64,000 nt of DNA, from positions 1 through 64,000 of the forward strand of contig JBDTPN010000017.1 in NCBI GenBank assembly GCA_039932715.1, read 5' to 3'. The DNA comes from ZC4RG30 sp039932715 (lineage in GTDB: Bacteria; Pseudomonadota; Gammaproteobacteria; Steroidobacterales; Steroidobacteraceae). Positions 43,126 to 51,062 of the stretch are shown one piece after another. Position 1 is the stretch's first letter; each line of letters begins with the position of its first letter. Position numbers and translations under genes: made by a program. The notes under the pieces were generated by a model that was not told the origin of the DNA, made no database searches, and was given only the letters and a program-made list of their open reading frames with translations.

Positions 43126-45710
43126 TTGAGAATGATTTCCTCGGGCGGCGCCCGCAGGTTGTAGCTGGAGGCCATCGAACGCCCATAGGCGCCGGTGTTG
43201 GCAACCAGCAGCACGTCGCCCTCCTGCGCATCCGGTAGCAGGCGGTCATGTCCCAGGACATCACCGCTTTCGCAAATCGGACCCACCACGTCGTAGCTGC
43301 CCGTGGCCTCTTCAGTCAGCCGGCTGAGATTGACGATTTCATGGAATGCGCCATACAGCGCGGGACGGATCAGCGCATTCATTCCCGTGGCGACACCGAT
43401 GTAGCCCTGCGCGCCCTTCTGCTTGACCTGGGTGACTCGCGCCAGAAGTACGCCGCCCACGGCAACCAGGTAGCGGCCCGGCTCCAGCCACAACTGGATT
43501 CCCGGATGCCGGGCCTTGAATTCCAGCAGCTTGGCATCCAGTGCGGCGAAGTCCACCCGCACCCGGTGCGCGGAATCAGGAACAGCGAAGCCACCACCCA
43601 GGTTCAATGTGGTCACGGTGCCCAGCTTTGCGGCCGCATCCATCAACACCTCGGCCGTACTGGTCCAGTTGCTGATGTCGGTTATGCCGCTGCCGGTGTG
43701 CGAATGCAGGCCGAACACCTCAACCCCGAGGCGCAGCGCCAACTGCTGCAAGTCCGGCAGCTCTTCCAGCGGCACACCGAACTTCGAGTATGTCCCGGCG
43801 GTGCGCACATGCTGGTGATGGCCGCGACCAGTGCCGGTGTCAATACGCACCAGCACGCGCCGATTGCGAAACAGCTGCGGCCACTGGCGCAACACGAACA
43901 GATTGTCGATGGTCACGTTGACGCCCATTTCGAGGGCGGCAGCGTATTCCGCACGCGGTGCAAAATTGGGCGTGAACAACACTTCGCTGGCCTTGAGGCC
44001 GGGAATGCAGTTGAAGACATGCTGCAGCTCGGCTAGCGAAACGCATTCCATGGCAACGCCGGACGCATGCAGCAGGCGCAGCAGGTCCGGATGCCAATTG
44101 GCCTTGCTGGCGTAGTGCACGCGATCAATGGACTGCATCGCCAGCAATTCACCGGCGCTGTGGCGCACGGTGGGGGCGTCATATACGTAGGCCGTGTCGC
44201 GACCTTGCATGGCCTGCAGCAGTTCCGGCGCGCGGCGCTGCCACCACCACTGCGCGGGCGCTTCGACCGCTTCAGGCTTGCGGAACAGTTCTTCCCAGGT
44301 GGGTCCCAGCACGCGGTCACCGCGCTGCGGGCGAATCAGCAATGCATGCAACTGCTCCACCAGACGATCAGCCTGGTTCTCATCCACCACGAAAGTGAAG
44401 TTGAGGTCGTTGGCTGCCTGGCTGACCAGGTAGATCTTCTGCTCGGCGAAGAATTCAAAGGCCTCGCCCAGTTCATGCAGGATGCCGCGGATATTGCGCC
44501 CCACCAGGCTAACCGACGCGCAGGGCCCGATGAATTCCGCACGGCATAGCTCCGACAGGTCGCGGGTCACCGCGGCAAGGGTGACTGCATCCAGCGTGTT
44601 GGCCTGGGGGTCCAGTGAAACGGTGACGTTGGTCTCTGACGTGGATACCAGGTCGATGGATAAGCCGTGGCGCTTGAAGATGGCGAAGGCATCCGCGAGG
44701 AATCCGACCTCATGCCACATGCCAGGGCTTTCCATCGACACCAGCGTGATGCCTTTCTTGACGCACACCGCCTTGACCTTGGCAGACGCATCCGCAGTGG
44801 CCGAGATGTGCGTGCCTTCCAGGTCTGGCGTCTGCGTTGCAAACACATGCAACGGGATGCGGTGCACACGCACCGGCATGACGCAGCGCGGGTGCAGAAC
44901 CTTGGCGCCACTGCTGGCGATCTCCTGCGCTTCGTCGTAGTGCAACTCGCGCAGCAGCCTTGCGGAGGGAGTGGAGCGCGGGTTGGCACTGAACATTCCG
45001 GGCACGTCGGTCCAGATCTCAAGTCGCAGGGCGCTGAGCTTGGCGGCGAAATACGCGCCTGAGGTATCCGAGCCGCCGCGACCCAGCAGCACGGTTTCGC
45101 CCTTGCTGTCGCTGGCGATGAATCCCTGGGTGATCACAATGGGAGAGAGGCTAGTCAGCTCTCGCGCCAGGCGCGCATCGGGCGTGAAATCGCAGGTGGC
45201 CGACAACCAGTTGCCGGTTTCCGATGCATGCAGGCGCTCAACGGCCTTGAGTCCCGTGCGCGCATCCCACCACTTGACGGCAAGTCCCTGCTGCTGCAGG
45301 AATCGCGCGCCGATCTCGGTGGCCATCAGTTCGCCTGTGGCCATGGCACGCGCGCGGGTGCGGTCTGTCAGCTGGCCCGTGCCATGGACTTCCTGCGCAA
45401 TCTCGCGCAGCTGCGCAAAATAGCCATCCAGCTGTGCACTGCGGCCAATGCCCAGTTCGGTGCACAGCGCCACGTGTCGGGATTCGATGGATTCAAGCGC
45501 GGCTTCCAGCTCACCGCTGCCCGCAGCGACCAGCAGGCGCTCCAGTCGGTCAGTGATGCCGCTGACGGCGGAGTGAACGATCAACACCTGCCTGCCCTGT
45601 GCGCGCCGGGCAGCTGCCACATGGGCGATGTTGCGCCAGTTGGCCAGGTTGGAAACGCTGGTGCCGCCGAACTTCAGCACTATCCACTGCGCCGCACCAT
45701 GATCAGTCAT
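43122..45710 (-). CDS. fused aspartate kinase / diaminopimelate decarboxylase
   Basis: One 862-residue protein holds the first (LysC-like) and last (LysA-like) enzymes of lysine synthesis. Residues 1 to about 460 are aspartokinase: VLKFGGTSVSN, the LLGRGGSDTSGAYFA ATP/substrate loop and two ACT domains for feedback control. From about 490 comes a fold-type III PLP decarboxylase: YASKANWHPD with the PLP Lys near 536, HSHTGSGITDISNW, and ICESGDVLGHDR. The fusion is known in Xanthomonas relatives. It is convergent with the his operon; both end in the same CTAG. Confidence 0.95.
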   Translation of the reverse strand: MTDHGAAQWIVLKFGGTSVSNLANWRNIAHVAAARRAQGRQVLIVHSAVSGITDRLERLLVAAGSGELEAALESIESRHVALCTELGIGRSAQLDGYFAQLREIAQEVHGTGQLTDRTRARAMATGELMATEIGARFLQQQGLAVKWWDARTGLKAVERLHASETGNWLSATCDFTPDARLARELTSLSPIVITQGFIASDSKGETVLLGRGGSDTSGAYFAAKLSALRLEIWTDVPGMFSANPRSTPSARLLRELHYDEAQEIASSGAKVLHPRCVMPVRVHRIPLHVFATQTPDLEGTHISATADASAKVKAVCVKKGITLVSMESPGMWHEVGFLADAFAIFKRHGLSIDLVSTSETNVTVSLDPQANTLDAVTLAAVTRDLSELCRAEFIGPCASVSLVGRNIRGILHELGEAFEFFAEQKIYLVSQAANDLNFTFVVDENQADRLVEQLHALLIRPQRGDRVLGPTWEELFRKPEAVEAPAQWWWQRRAPELLQAMQGRDTAYVYDAPTVRHSAGELLAMQSIDRVHYASKANWHPDLLRLLHASGVAMECVSLAELQHVFNCIPGLKASEVLFTPNFAPRAEYAAALEMGVNVTIDNLFVLRQWPQLFRNRRVLVRIDTGTGRGHHQHVRTAGTYSKFGVPLEELPDLQQLALRLGVEVFGLHSHTGSGITDISNWTSTAEVLMDAAAKLGTVTTLNLGGGFAVPDSAHRVRVDFAALDAKLLEFKARHPGIQLWLEPGRYLVAVGGVLLARVTQVKQKGAQGYIGVATGMNALIRPALYGAFHEIVNLSRLTEEATGSYDVVGPICESGDVLGHDRLLPDAQEGDVLLVANTGAYGRSMASSYNLRAPPEEIILN

Positions 45711-45717
45711 GGTGCGA

Positions 45718-45936
45718 TCAGGATTCGAATTCGTCGAATTCGGAAAGGTCCTTCTTCAGCTTGCGTTCGGCCAGCACTTCTTCGAGCTTGCTCCAGGCTG
45801 CCTTTCCGACCTTCTTGGTTTTGTCCCGGGAACGCTTGTCCACACGGTCCAGAATCCGGTCGTAATCGTTGCCTTCTTCCTGCTCGACGATGAAGTCTTC
45901 GTCGATATCAAATCTTTCGTTGTCGCGCTCAGACAT
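45718..45936 (-). CDS. small acidic protein of unknown function
   Basis: A 72-residue, highly charged protein. The first 30 residues are acidic and probably disordered (ERFDIDEDFIVEQEEGND), followed by a basic helix (RVDKRSRDKTKKVGKAAW) and the tail WSKLEEVLAERKLKKDLSEF. The tail resembles the small PA3496-type family, by my reading only. It lies 7 bp upstream of the aspartokinase/decarboxylase fusion on the same strand and is likely co-transcribed. Function unknown. Confidence 0.65.
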   Translation of the reverse strand: MSERDNERFDIDEDFIVEQEEGNDYDRILDRVDKRSRDKTKKVGKAAWSKLEEVLAERKLKKDLSEFDEFES

Positions 45937-46035
45937 CTTGAAGATGACAGTTCTTTCGTTAAATCAGTTAGTTAGGCAAAGGCCCGCGCCTTTGGGTTGC
46001 GAACTATAACCAATTCGCGCTGGGGTTCAACCCCT

Positions 46036-47004
46036 TCACTGCGCCGGAGGGGTGGTTACGGGGCTGTCGGCCGCAATCCCCACCACCACGGGCATGCCCC
46101 GCGCAGCTGACAATTCCCGTCGGGCCAGGTCCCAGTGAATGGCCACCGGCGTGTCCCCCAGGGCTTTTTCCAGCAGCCCTTCGAACACGGTTACGTCTGG
46201 CTCAACGGTTTGCCCTTGCGCATCCACCGCCGGGTGAGTTTCCAGTAGCAGCTCGCCGTCGATCATGGCCACTTTGACCGGCTCATTGACCAGGTACACC
46301 GATGTGCCCACCGGCACCAGCGGGAACAGCTCTTCGATATCTTCCGGATACATGCGGATGCAGCCGTGGGTGACGGCCATGCCCACGGCCAGGGGATTGT
46401 TGGTGCCGTGGATCAAATACGACCCCTTGAGCCCCAGCCGCATGGCAAAGGCGCCCAAGGGGTTGTCCGGCCCGGCTGGCACCACCGCAGGCAAAGGGTC
46501 GCCATTGGCGATATGTTCCTTGCGAACCGACTCGGGCGGCGTCCAGGTGGGATTCTCGCGCTTGTCGACGACGCGCGTCTTTCCCAGCGGGGTGTGCCAG
46601 TCCATCTTGCCGATGCTCACCGGGTAGGTGTAGACCAGTTGTGGCTGCCCCTTGGGCGTCTTGGGGTAGTAATAAAGCCGGTGCTCGGGAAGGTTCACGA
46701 CGATTCCGTCGCGAGGGCCGGAGGGCAACATGCGCTGCCCGGGGATCACGATGTTGCGGTCGGCACGCGGCAGCCAGGGATCGATGCCAGGGTTCACCCG
46801 GACGATTTCCTCGGAGCCCAGGCCGAAGCGGCGCCCGATCTCGTAGAGCGTGTCTTCATGCACCGTGGTCACGCGCTCTTCGCGCCCGAAAACCGCGTCG
46901 CCGGCGCCTTCCAGGGTATATACCGCGGCCATGGCCGGGCCAGTGAGCATTGCAGTTGTGCCCATCAGCCACGCCATCAGGCGCCCACGACATCCATATC
47001 TCAT
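46036..47004 (-). CDS. L,D-transpeptidase of the YkuD family with LysM-like domain
   Basis: A periplasmic enzyme of 322 residues that forms 3-3 crosslinks in peptidoglycan or attaches lipoprotein to it. Signal peptide at about 1-27 (LMAWLMGTTAMLTGPAMAA). A LysM-like segment (HEDTLYEIGRRFGLGSEEIV) precedes the YkuD domain with the IHGTNNPLAVGMAVTHGCIR motif holding the catalytic His, Gly and Cys. The layout matches the ErfK/YbiS group. I use ATG 47004, because the longer reading lacks a signal peptide at its N-terminus. It faces the maoC-like gene across 55 bp. Confidence 0.9.
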   Translation of the reverse strand: MRYGCRGRLMAWLMGTTAMLTGPAMAAVYTLEGAGDAVFGREERVTTVHEDTLYEIGRRFGLGSEEIVRVNPGIDPWLPRADRNIVIPGQRMLPSGPRDGIVVNLPEHRLYYYPKTPKGQPQLVYTYPVSIGKMDWHTPLGKTRVVDKRENPTWTPPESVRKEHIANGDPLPAVVPAGPDNPLGAFAMRLGLKGSYLIHGTNNPLAVGMAVTHGCIRMYPEDIEELFPLVPVGTSVYLVNEPVKVAMIDGELLLETHPAVDAQGQTVEPDVTVFEGLLEKALGDTPVAIHWDLARRELSAARGMPVVVGIAADSPVTTPPAQ

Positions 47005-47048
47005 GGCGGGAATGTGTCTGATCGCTGCGGCGCGAGCAAGCGGTTTGC

Positions 47049-47054
47049 TAGGCT
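47049..47054 (+). promoter_or_regulatory. candidate extended -10 of a leaderless maoC-like transcript
   Basis: TGCTAGGCT reads as an extended -10 (TGn plus TAGGCT, 4 of 6) and ends five bases before the ATG at 47060. No ribosome binding site precedes that ATG. Confidence 0.35.
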
Positions 47055-47059
47055 GGGTC

Positions 47060-47542
47060 ATGGATATTCCCGAGATTCCCCAAATGACAGTGGCAACCCT
47101 GTCGTCATTGGTGGGCAGGCAATTCGAGCCCACCGAATGGATCACTGTAGACCAGGAACGAATCGACGCCTTCGCCAACTGCACAGACGACCACCAGTTC
47201 ATCCATGTGGATCCCCAGCGCGTGGCCAGGGAAACCGCCTTTCCCGCTACCGTCGCTCACGGTTTCCTGTTGCTGTCGCTGGCTGCAGGTCACAGGCAAA
47301 GGGATTTTCCGCCGGTCACTGACGTGGCCCTGACGCTCAACTACGGCATCGACAAGCTGCGATTCATCAGTCCTGTATTTGCCGGGCAGCGAGTCCGCTA
47401 CCTGACCCGCGTATTGGCTGCCGAGCCACGGGGCGAGGGTCGCGTGCTGTTGCGACAACAGGCGACACTGCAGATTGAGGGTCAGGAAAAGCCAGCCCTA
47501 GTGGCAGAACTGCTGGCTTTGTATGTTGCGCGCGGCAGCTGA
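47060..47542 (+). CDS. MaoC-like (R)-specific enoyl-CoA hydratase
   Basis: A single hot-dog domain of 160 residues. The catalytic Asp/His pair is in the hydratase 2 motif FANCTDDHQFIHVDPQRV, followed by FPATVAHGFLLLSLAAG and LTLNYGIDKLRFISPVFAGQ. Such proteins hydrate trans-2-enoyl-CoA to (R)-3-hydroxyacyl-CoA in polyester or fatty acid metabolism; substrate length is not evident. The start could also be ATG 47084 (152 residues). It stands alone between divergent and convergent neighbours. Confidence 0.85.
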   Translation: MDIPEIPQMTVATLSSLVGRQFEPTEWITVDQERIDAFANCTDDHQFIHVDPQRVARETAFPATVAHGFLLLSLAAGHRQRDFPPVTDVALTLNYGIDKLRFISPVFAGQRVRYLTRVLAAEPRGEGRVLLRQQATLQIEGQEKPALVAELLALYVARGS

Positions 47543-47566
47543 GGCCCGCCGCGCGTCCCAGGCCGA

Positions 47567-47743
47567 TCAGCCGTTGTCGGTGCTTGCGCCGCCGGCGGCC
47601 AGGATCTGCTTCCAGCTCACTTCATGGCCATTGCGACGACCCTTTTCGACCAGCTTGAGGCCGGCGCCGTCAATGGTCAGGGTGTAGGGCTTGTCTTCGA
47701 CGACGATTTCACGCTTCAGGGGACGGTCGAGCTTGGTGGTCAT
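47567..47743 (-). CDS. 58-residue conserved-looking small protein
   Basis: A complete small reading frame from ATG 47743 to TGA 47567. It encodes a basic, beta-prone protein: MTTKLDRPLKREIVVEDKPY, then LTIDGAGLKLVEKGRRNG and HEVSWKQILAAGG. Evidence is the good coding pattern and separation from neighbours (24 bp after maoC end, 150 bp before folE). Comparable small proteins with a KLxRPLKRE start occur in other proteobacteria, by recall only. No membrane or signal segment; function unknown. Confidence 0.7.
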   Translation of the reverse strand: MTTKLDRPLKREIVVEDKPYTLTIDGAGLKLVEKGRRNGHEVSWKQILAAGGASTDNG

Positions 47744-47881
47744 TGCTTAGGCCTCTTGATCAGGGTGTGTCCAATCAGGTGAGATTACCACAGGGTGGTT
47801 TTGTTCCGGCCCTATACGGGCCCGGGAGCCCTCCAAATACGTCCCCAGGGTGCCGCCAGGCGGGCCCGGCCCCTCCTGGCT

Positions 47882-47887
47882 TAGACT
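47882..47887 (+). promoter_or_regulatory. candidate -10 of a leaderless folE transcript
   Basis: TAGACT ends six bases before the folE ATG and only C residues with one G separate them, so there is no ribosome site. No clear -35. Confidence 0.35.
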
Positions 47888-47893
47888 GCCCCC

Positions 47894-48631
47894 ATGAAAA
47901 GACGCACTTCCGCAGTGAAGCCCACCTCAGGCCAGCCGCACGTGGATCCCGCCGCCCTGCCCGTTTCCGACCGCATCCGCGCGCGCCTGCAGAAGAACGG
48001 CCGGCGCTTCCACGCCAATGACAACATCCATGATGCGCTGGAGCCCGGCGAACTGGAGCAGCTGGTCGACGAGGTCACCTCGCGCATGCAGGGAGTACTG
48101 GAGTCGCTGGTCATTGATACGCAAAGCGACCACAACACCCAGGAGACGGCACAGCGCATCGCCAAGATGTACGTGCACGAGGTGTTTCGCGGCCGCTACC
48201 ACCGACCGCCGACGGTTACCGAATTTCCCAATGCGGAACGTCTTAATGAACTGATGATCGTGGGGCCCATTACGGTGCGCAGCGCCTGCAGCCACCATTT
48301 CTGTCCCATCATGGGTCGGGTATGGATAGGCCTCATGCCCAACAAGAATTCCAACCTGATCGGCCTGTCAAAATACGTGCGTCTCACCGACTGGATAATG
48401 ACGCGGCCGCAGATCCAGGAAGAAGCCATCACTCAACTGGCCGACGTGATGATGAAAAAGGTCAGTCCGGATGGATTGGCCGTCGTCATGGAGGCAGATC
48501 ACTTCTGCATGAGCTGGCGCGGCGTCAAGGACACCAACGCCAAGATGTTCAACAGTGTGATGCGCGGATCCTTTCTCAAGGACCCGGCATTGCGTCATGA
48601 ATTCCTGTCACTGATACAGCACCGGACCTGA
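47894..48631 (+). CDS. folE: GTP cyclohydrolase I
   Basis: FolE converts GTP to dihydroneopterin triphosphate, the first step to folate. The 245-residue protein has about 30 extra N-terminal residues, then the conserved core: DHNTQETAQRIAKMYVHEVF, zinc ligands in RSACSHHFCPIMGRVWIG (Cys and His), LIGLSKYVRLTDW and the third zinc Cys in EADHFCMSWRGVKD. The gene is alone in its unit and almost touches the convergent SMP-30-like gene (1 bp). Confidence 0.94.
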   Translation: MKRRTSAVKPTSGQPHVDPAALPVSDRIRARLQKNGRRFHANDNIHDALEPGELEQLVDEVTSRMQGVLESLVIDTQSDHNTQETAQRIAKMYVHEVFRGRYHRPPTVTEFPNAERLNELMIVGPITVRSACSHHFCPIMGRVWIGLMPNKNSNLIGLSKYVRLTDWIMTRPQIQEEAITQLADVMMKKVSPDGLAVVMEADHFCMSWRGVKDTNAKMFNSVMRGSFLKDPALRHEFLSLIQHRT

Positions 48632-48632
48632 G

Positions 48633-49586
48633 CTACTTCAGCGGGAACCCCACGGCGCGGTACGGCTTCTCGGCCGGGGCCGCCGGACCACCGGGCTGCG
48701 CCATCATGATGCCCAGCTGGCCTTCGAGTGCGTAGCCCATGTCGCCCACGGCCGCCACCGCCACCACGCCGTCCAGGCCGGTTTTGAGGGTTTTTACCTG
48801 GCCATCATTGCCGGTGATTGTTACGCGATGGATCTTGCCGGTGCCATCGGTCACGAGCACATCGCTCTTGCCGTGGGAGCGCATGCCGTCCGGACGCGTT
48901 ACCGGTGCGCTGAGCTTGAGCTCATCGACCTTGCCGGCGCTGCCATCCTTCTTGATGTTGATGGCAAACAGCTTGCTGGTAGCCAGCGTGTTGACGATCA
49001 CGCGCCCATCCACCACTGCGATGCCATCGAGCACACTGCCTGCAGGGCCGAAGGCGCCATTGCCCGCCCACACTTGCAGCGCCGCGCCTTTTGGCGGCAG
49101 ACGCATCACCTGCATGTTCTGTGTGTCGGTGGCATAGACCGCGCCATTGCCGCCCACGGCGATGTCATTGCACATGCCACCCTTGTTGAAGTTGTACTGC
49201 GCCTTGGCTGCGCCGGTCTTGATGTCGAAGCTCATCAACTGGCCGGGCACGGTGGCCGGACTGCCCAGCTGGCCCGAGATCAGGTTGCTGCACACCCACA
49301 GCGTGTCGCTCTTGCCGTGCGCGAACACGCCGAACACCTGGCGCATTCCGCCCGTGCCCGGCTTGATGAATACCTCGGCGGTGTCCTTGCCCGGCAGCAC
49401 CCGGTAGACCTGCGCCTGGCCGACGCTGCCAATGTAGAGGCTGCCATCGGAATTGGAGGTGAAGCTTTCAGGAAAAACCTTGGTGCCCGGAATCTTGATC
49501 TCGGCCGGCCCTGCAGCCAGCGCAATGCCTGTCACCACCCCGGAGGCCGCCAGCAGCATTCCCGTCATCTGTTGCACTTTTTTCAT
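48633..49586 (-). CDS. exported SMP-30/NHL-like beta-propeller protein
   Basis: The 317-residue precursor has a signal peptide (residues 1-25, ending IALAAG). The rest shows repeated beta-propeller blades with strand motifs such as SDGSLYIGSVGQAQVYRV, NDIAVGGNGAVYATDTQN and PDGMRSHGKSDVLVTDGTG. This is typical of the SMP-30/gluconolactonase or NHL group, which may be lactonases or only binding proteins; I cannot assign a catalytic metal site with confidence. It faces the cytochrome c' gene across 169 bp. Confidence 0.75.
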   Translation of the reverse strand: MKKVQQMTGMLLAASGVVTGIALAAGPAEIKIPGTKVFPESFTSNSDGSLYIGSVGQAQVYRVLPGKDTAEVFIKPGTGGMRQVFGVFAHGKSDTLWVCSNLISGQLGSPATVPGQLMSFDIKTGAAKAQYNFNKGGMCNDIAVGGNGAVYATDTQNMQVMRLPPKGAALQVWAGNGAFGPAGSVLDGIAVVDGRVIVNTLATSKLFAINIKKDGSAGKVDELKLSAPVTRPDGMRSHGKSDVLVTDGTGKIHRVTITGNDGQVKTLKTGLDGVVAVAAVGDMGYALEGQLGIMMAQPGGPAAPAEKPYRAVGFPLK

Positions 49587-49694
49587 GCGTGTTTCCCTGT
49601 AGCTGGTTCTTGTGTAATAGGCGGATGCTAACAGCTGGCTGGATTCAGCCGCGGTTCACGCGCGGGTTGGCACCCTATGTAACACCGGATGTTC

Positions 49695-49703
49695 TGCTAG
49701 ACT
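49695..49703 (+). promoter_or_regulatory. candidate extended -10 for cytochrome c'
   Basis: TGCTAGACT (TGn plus TAGACT, 4 of 6) lies 52 bases before the cytochrome start. Downstream is a strong ribosome site GGGGGAG seven bases before the ATG. Confidence 0.4.
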
Positions 49704-49755
49704 TTCGCGCTGCAACCGTTTTTTTTCATCATCATAATTCCGGGGGAGATCGATA

Positions 49756-50247
49756 ATGAATCGTCTGATTCGCATTGGTGTGGCCCTTGCTGCTTCGGCA
49801 GCTTCCGCTCTGGCTGCCGCACAAGGCGGCCCTCCTGGCCCGCCGTCACCTGAAGCCCAGGCCGCTTCAGCCATCGGCGCCCGTCAGGGTCTCTATAAAT
49901 TGATGGCAACGCAGTTCGGTCCCATCGGCGGCATGCTTCGCGGCACCGTGCCGTTCGACGCCGCCGTTGTGGCTCGCAATGCCCCGCGCATCGCCACCCT
50001 TGGGGAAATCATTCCCGAGATGTTCACCAGCGATACGCACACGTTCACCGCCACCAAGTCGGCTGCACTGCCCGCGATCTGGACCAGCCAGGCGGATTTC
50101 AAGAGCAAGGCTGATGCGTTGGTGAAAGCTGCCAACGACCTTGGTGCTGCCGCCAAGGGTGGCGACAAGGCCGCAACCCTGGCCGCCGCCGGCGCTGTGG
50201 GCAAGGCCTGTGGCAGCTGCCACGATAACTATCGCCAGAAGCCTTAA
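49756..50247 (+). CDS. periplasmic cytochrome c' (class II)
   Basis: A 163-residue precursor with a signal peptide (about 1-23, ending LAAAQ), a short Gly/Pro linker and a four-helix bundle whose C-terminal heme site is CGSCHDNYRQK, placed close to the end as in class II cytochromes. The N-terminal part has the family spacing (ARQGLYKLMATQFGPIGGML). These proteins bind NO or carry electrons in the periplasm. It is convergent with the cytochrome b561 gene. Confidence 0.92.
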   Translation: MNRLIRIGVALAASAASALAAAQGGPPGPPSPEAQAASAIGARQGLYKLMATQFGPIGGMLRGTVPFDAAVVARNAPRIATLGEIIPEMFTSDTHTFTATKSAALPAIWTSQADFKSKADALVKAANDLGAAAKGGDKAATLAAAGAVGKACGSCHDNYRQKP

Positions 50248-50261
50248 GCGAGTCTTCAATC

Positions 50262-50290
50262 GGGGGTCGGGGCCAACAGCTCCGACCTCC
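50262..50290. terminator. stem-loop between convergent cytochrome genes
   Basis: A 12-bp stem with two G-T pairs (GGTCGGGGC and GCTCCGACC as the core) and a five-base loop stands between the ends of the cytochrome c' and b561 genes. There is no T tract in either direction, so it would be a weak bidirectional terminator. Confidence 0.4.
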
Positions 50291-50308
50291 TTGGTCTGTA
50301 AACCAGCC

Positions 50309-51001
50309 TTAGTAGCCAATCTCCGGTGGCGGTGGCGCTGCGGCGACCAGCCAGTACACCGCGCCCGCGCATAGCACCGCGACGATCAGCGCTTTCAACA
50401 ACTGTGAATTCTCGATGGCATGGTGGCTGGGCACCAGGTGCGCTGATTTCCTGCCCGTGATCATGGGCATCACCAGGCTCTGCCGCTTGAACACCTTGTA
50501 GTAAATGATGGCCAGCACGTGCAGGCAGATCACCCAGAACAGCACGTCGAAATTGAGGTGATGGAATTTTCCCAGGGCGCTGGAAGTCGCGGCACTGACC
50601 GCTGGATAGTAAGGCGCCGTCCATACTTCGGTGTTGTCGATGAGAAACAGGCCCGCGGTGGCCTGAGCACCCAGCATCAACAACATGAGGATCACCACCA
50701 AGCCGCCCAGGGGGTTGTGTCCCAGCGTCGGCGGCGAATCGCGCTTGAACAAGGTGCGCAAGTAGGCGATTACGCTCGACGGCCCCACCACGAAACTGCT
50801 GAATCGCGCATGGCGCGGGCCCACGAAGCCCCAGATGATGCGAAACGCCACCAGGCCCAGGGTGGTGTAGCCAATCCAGAAATGAGTTGTCGTCCAGTTG
50901 AAACCAGCTTTGGCAGTTGCATACGAGCCGCAGATGCACAGCACCAGCAGCCAATGGAACAATCGCAGAGGCAGGTCCCAGACCAGGCGTTTCTCAGACA
51001 T
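50309..51001 (-). CDS. cytochrome b561-family diheme membrane protein
   Basis: A 230-residue inner-membrane protein with about four or five helices and the VWDLPLRLFHWLLVLCICG start of the bacterial cytochrome b561/Ni-Fe hydrogenase b family. Heme-ligand His candidates are in RLFHW, the later HHLNFDVLFWVICLHVLAI and TTTHFWIGYTTLG. It would exchange electrons with quinone and periplasmic partners. I choose ATG 51001 because GGAG stands nine bases upstream; ATG 51016 is possible. It is last in the operon with the ankyrin, DUF1552 and DUF1592 genes (61-bp gap). Confidence 0.88.
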   Translation of the reverse strand: MSEKRLVWDLPLRLFHWLLVLCICGSYATAKAGFNWTTTHFWIGYTTLGLVAFRIIWGFVGPRHARFSSFVVGPSSVIAYLRTLFKRDSPPTLGHNPLGGLVVILMLLMLGAQATAGLFLIDNTEVWTAPYYPAVSAATSSALGKFHHLNFDVLFWVICLHVLAIIYYKVFKRQSLVMPMITGRKSAHLVPSHHAIENSQLLKALIVAVLCAGAVYWLVAAAPPPPEIGY

Positions 51002-51062
51002 TCGTTGCGACTCCATGAAGTATTTCGGCCAAGAATAGCCCGTCAGATGATATCCAACAGCC

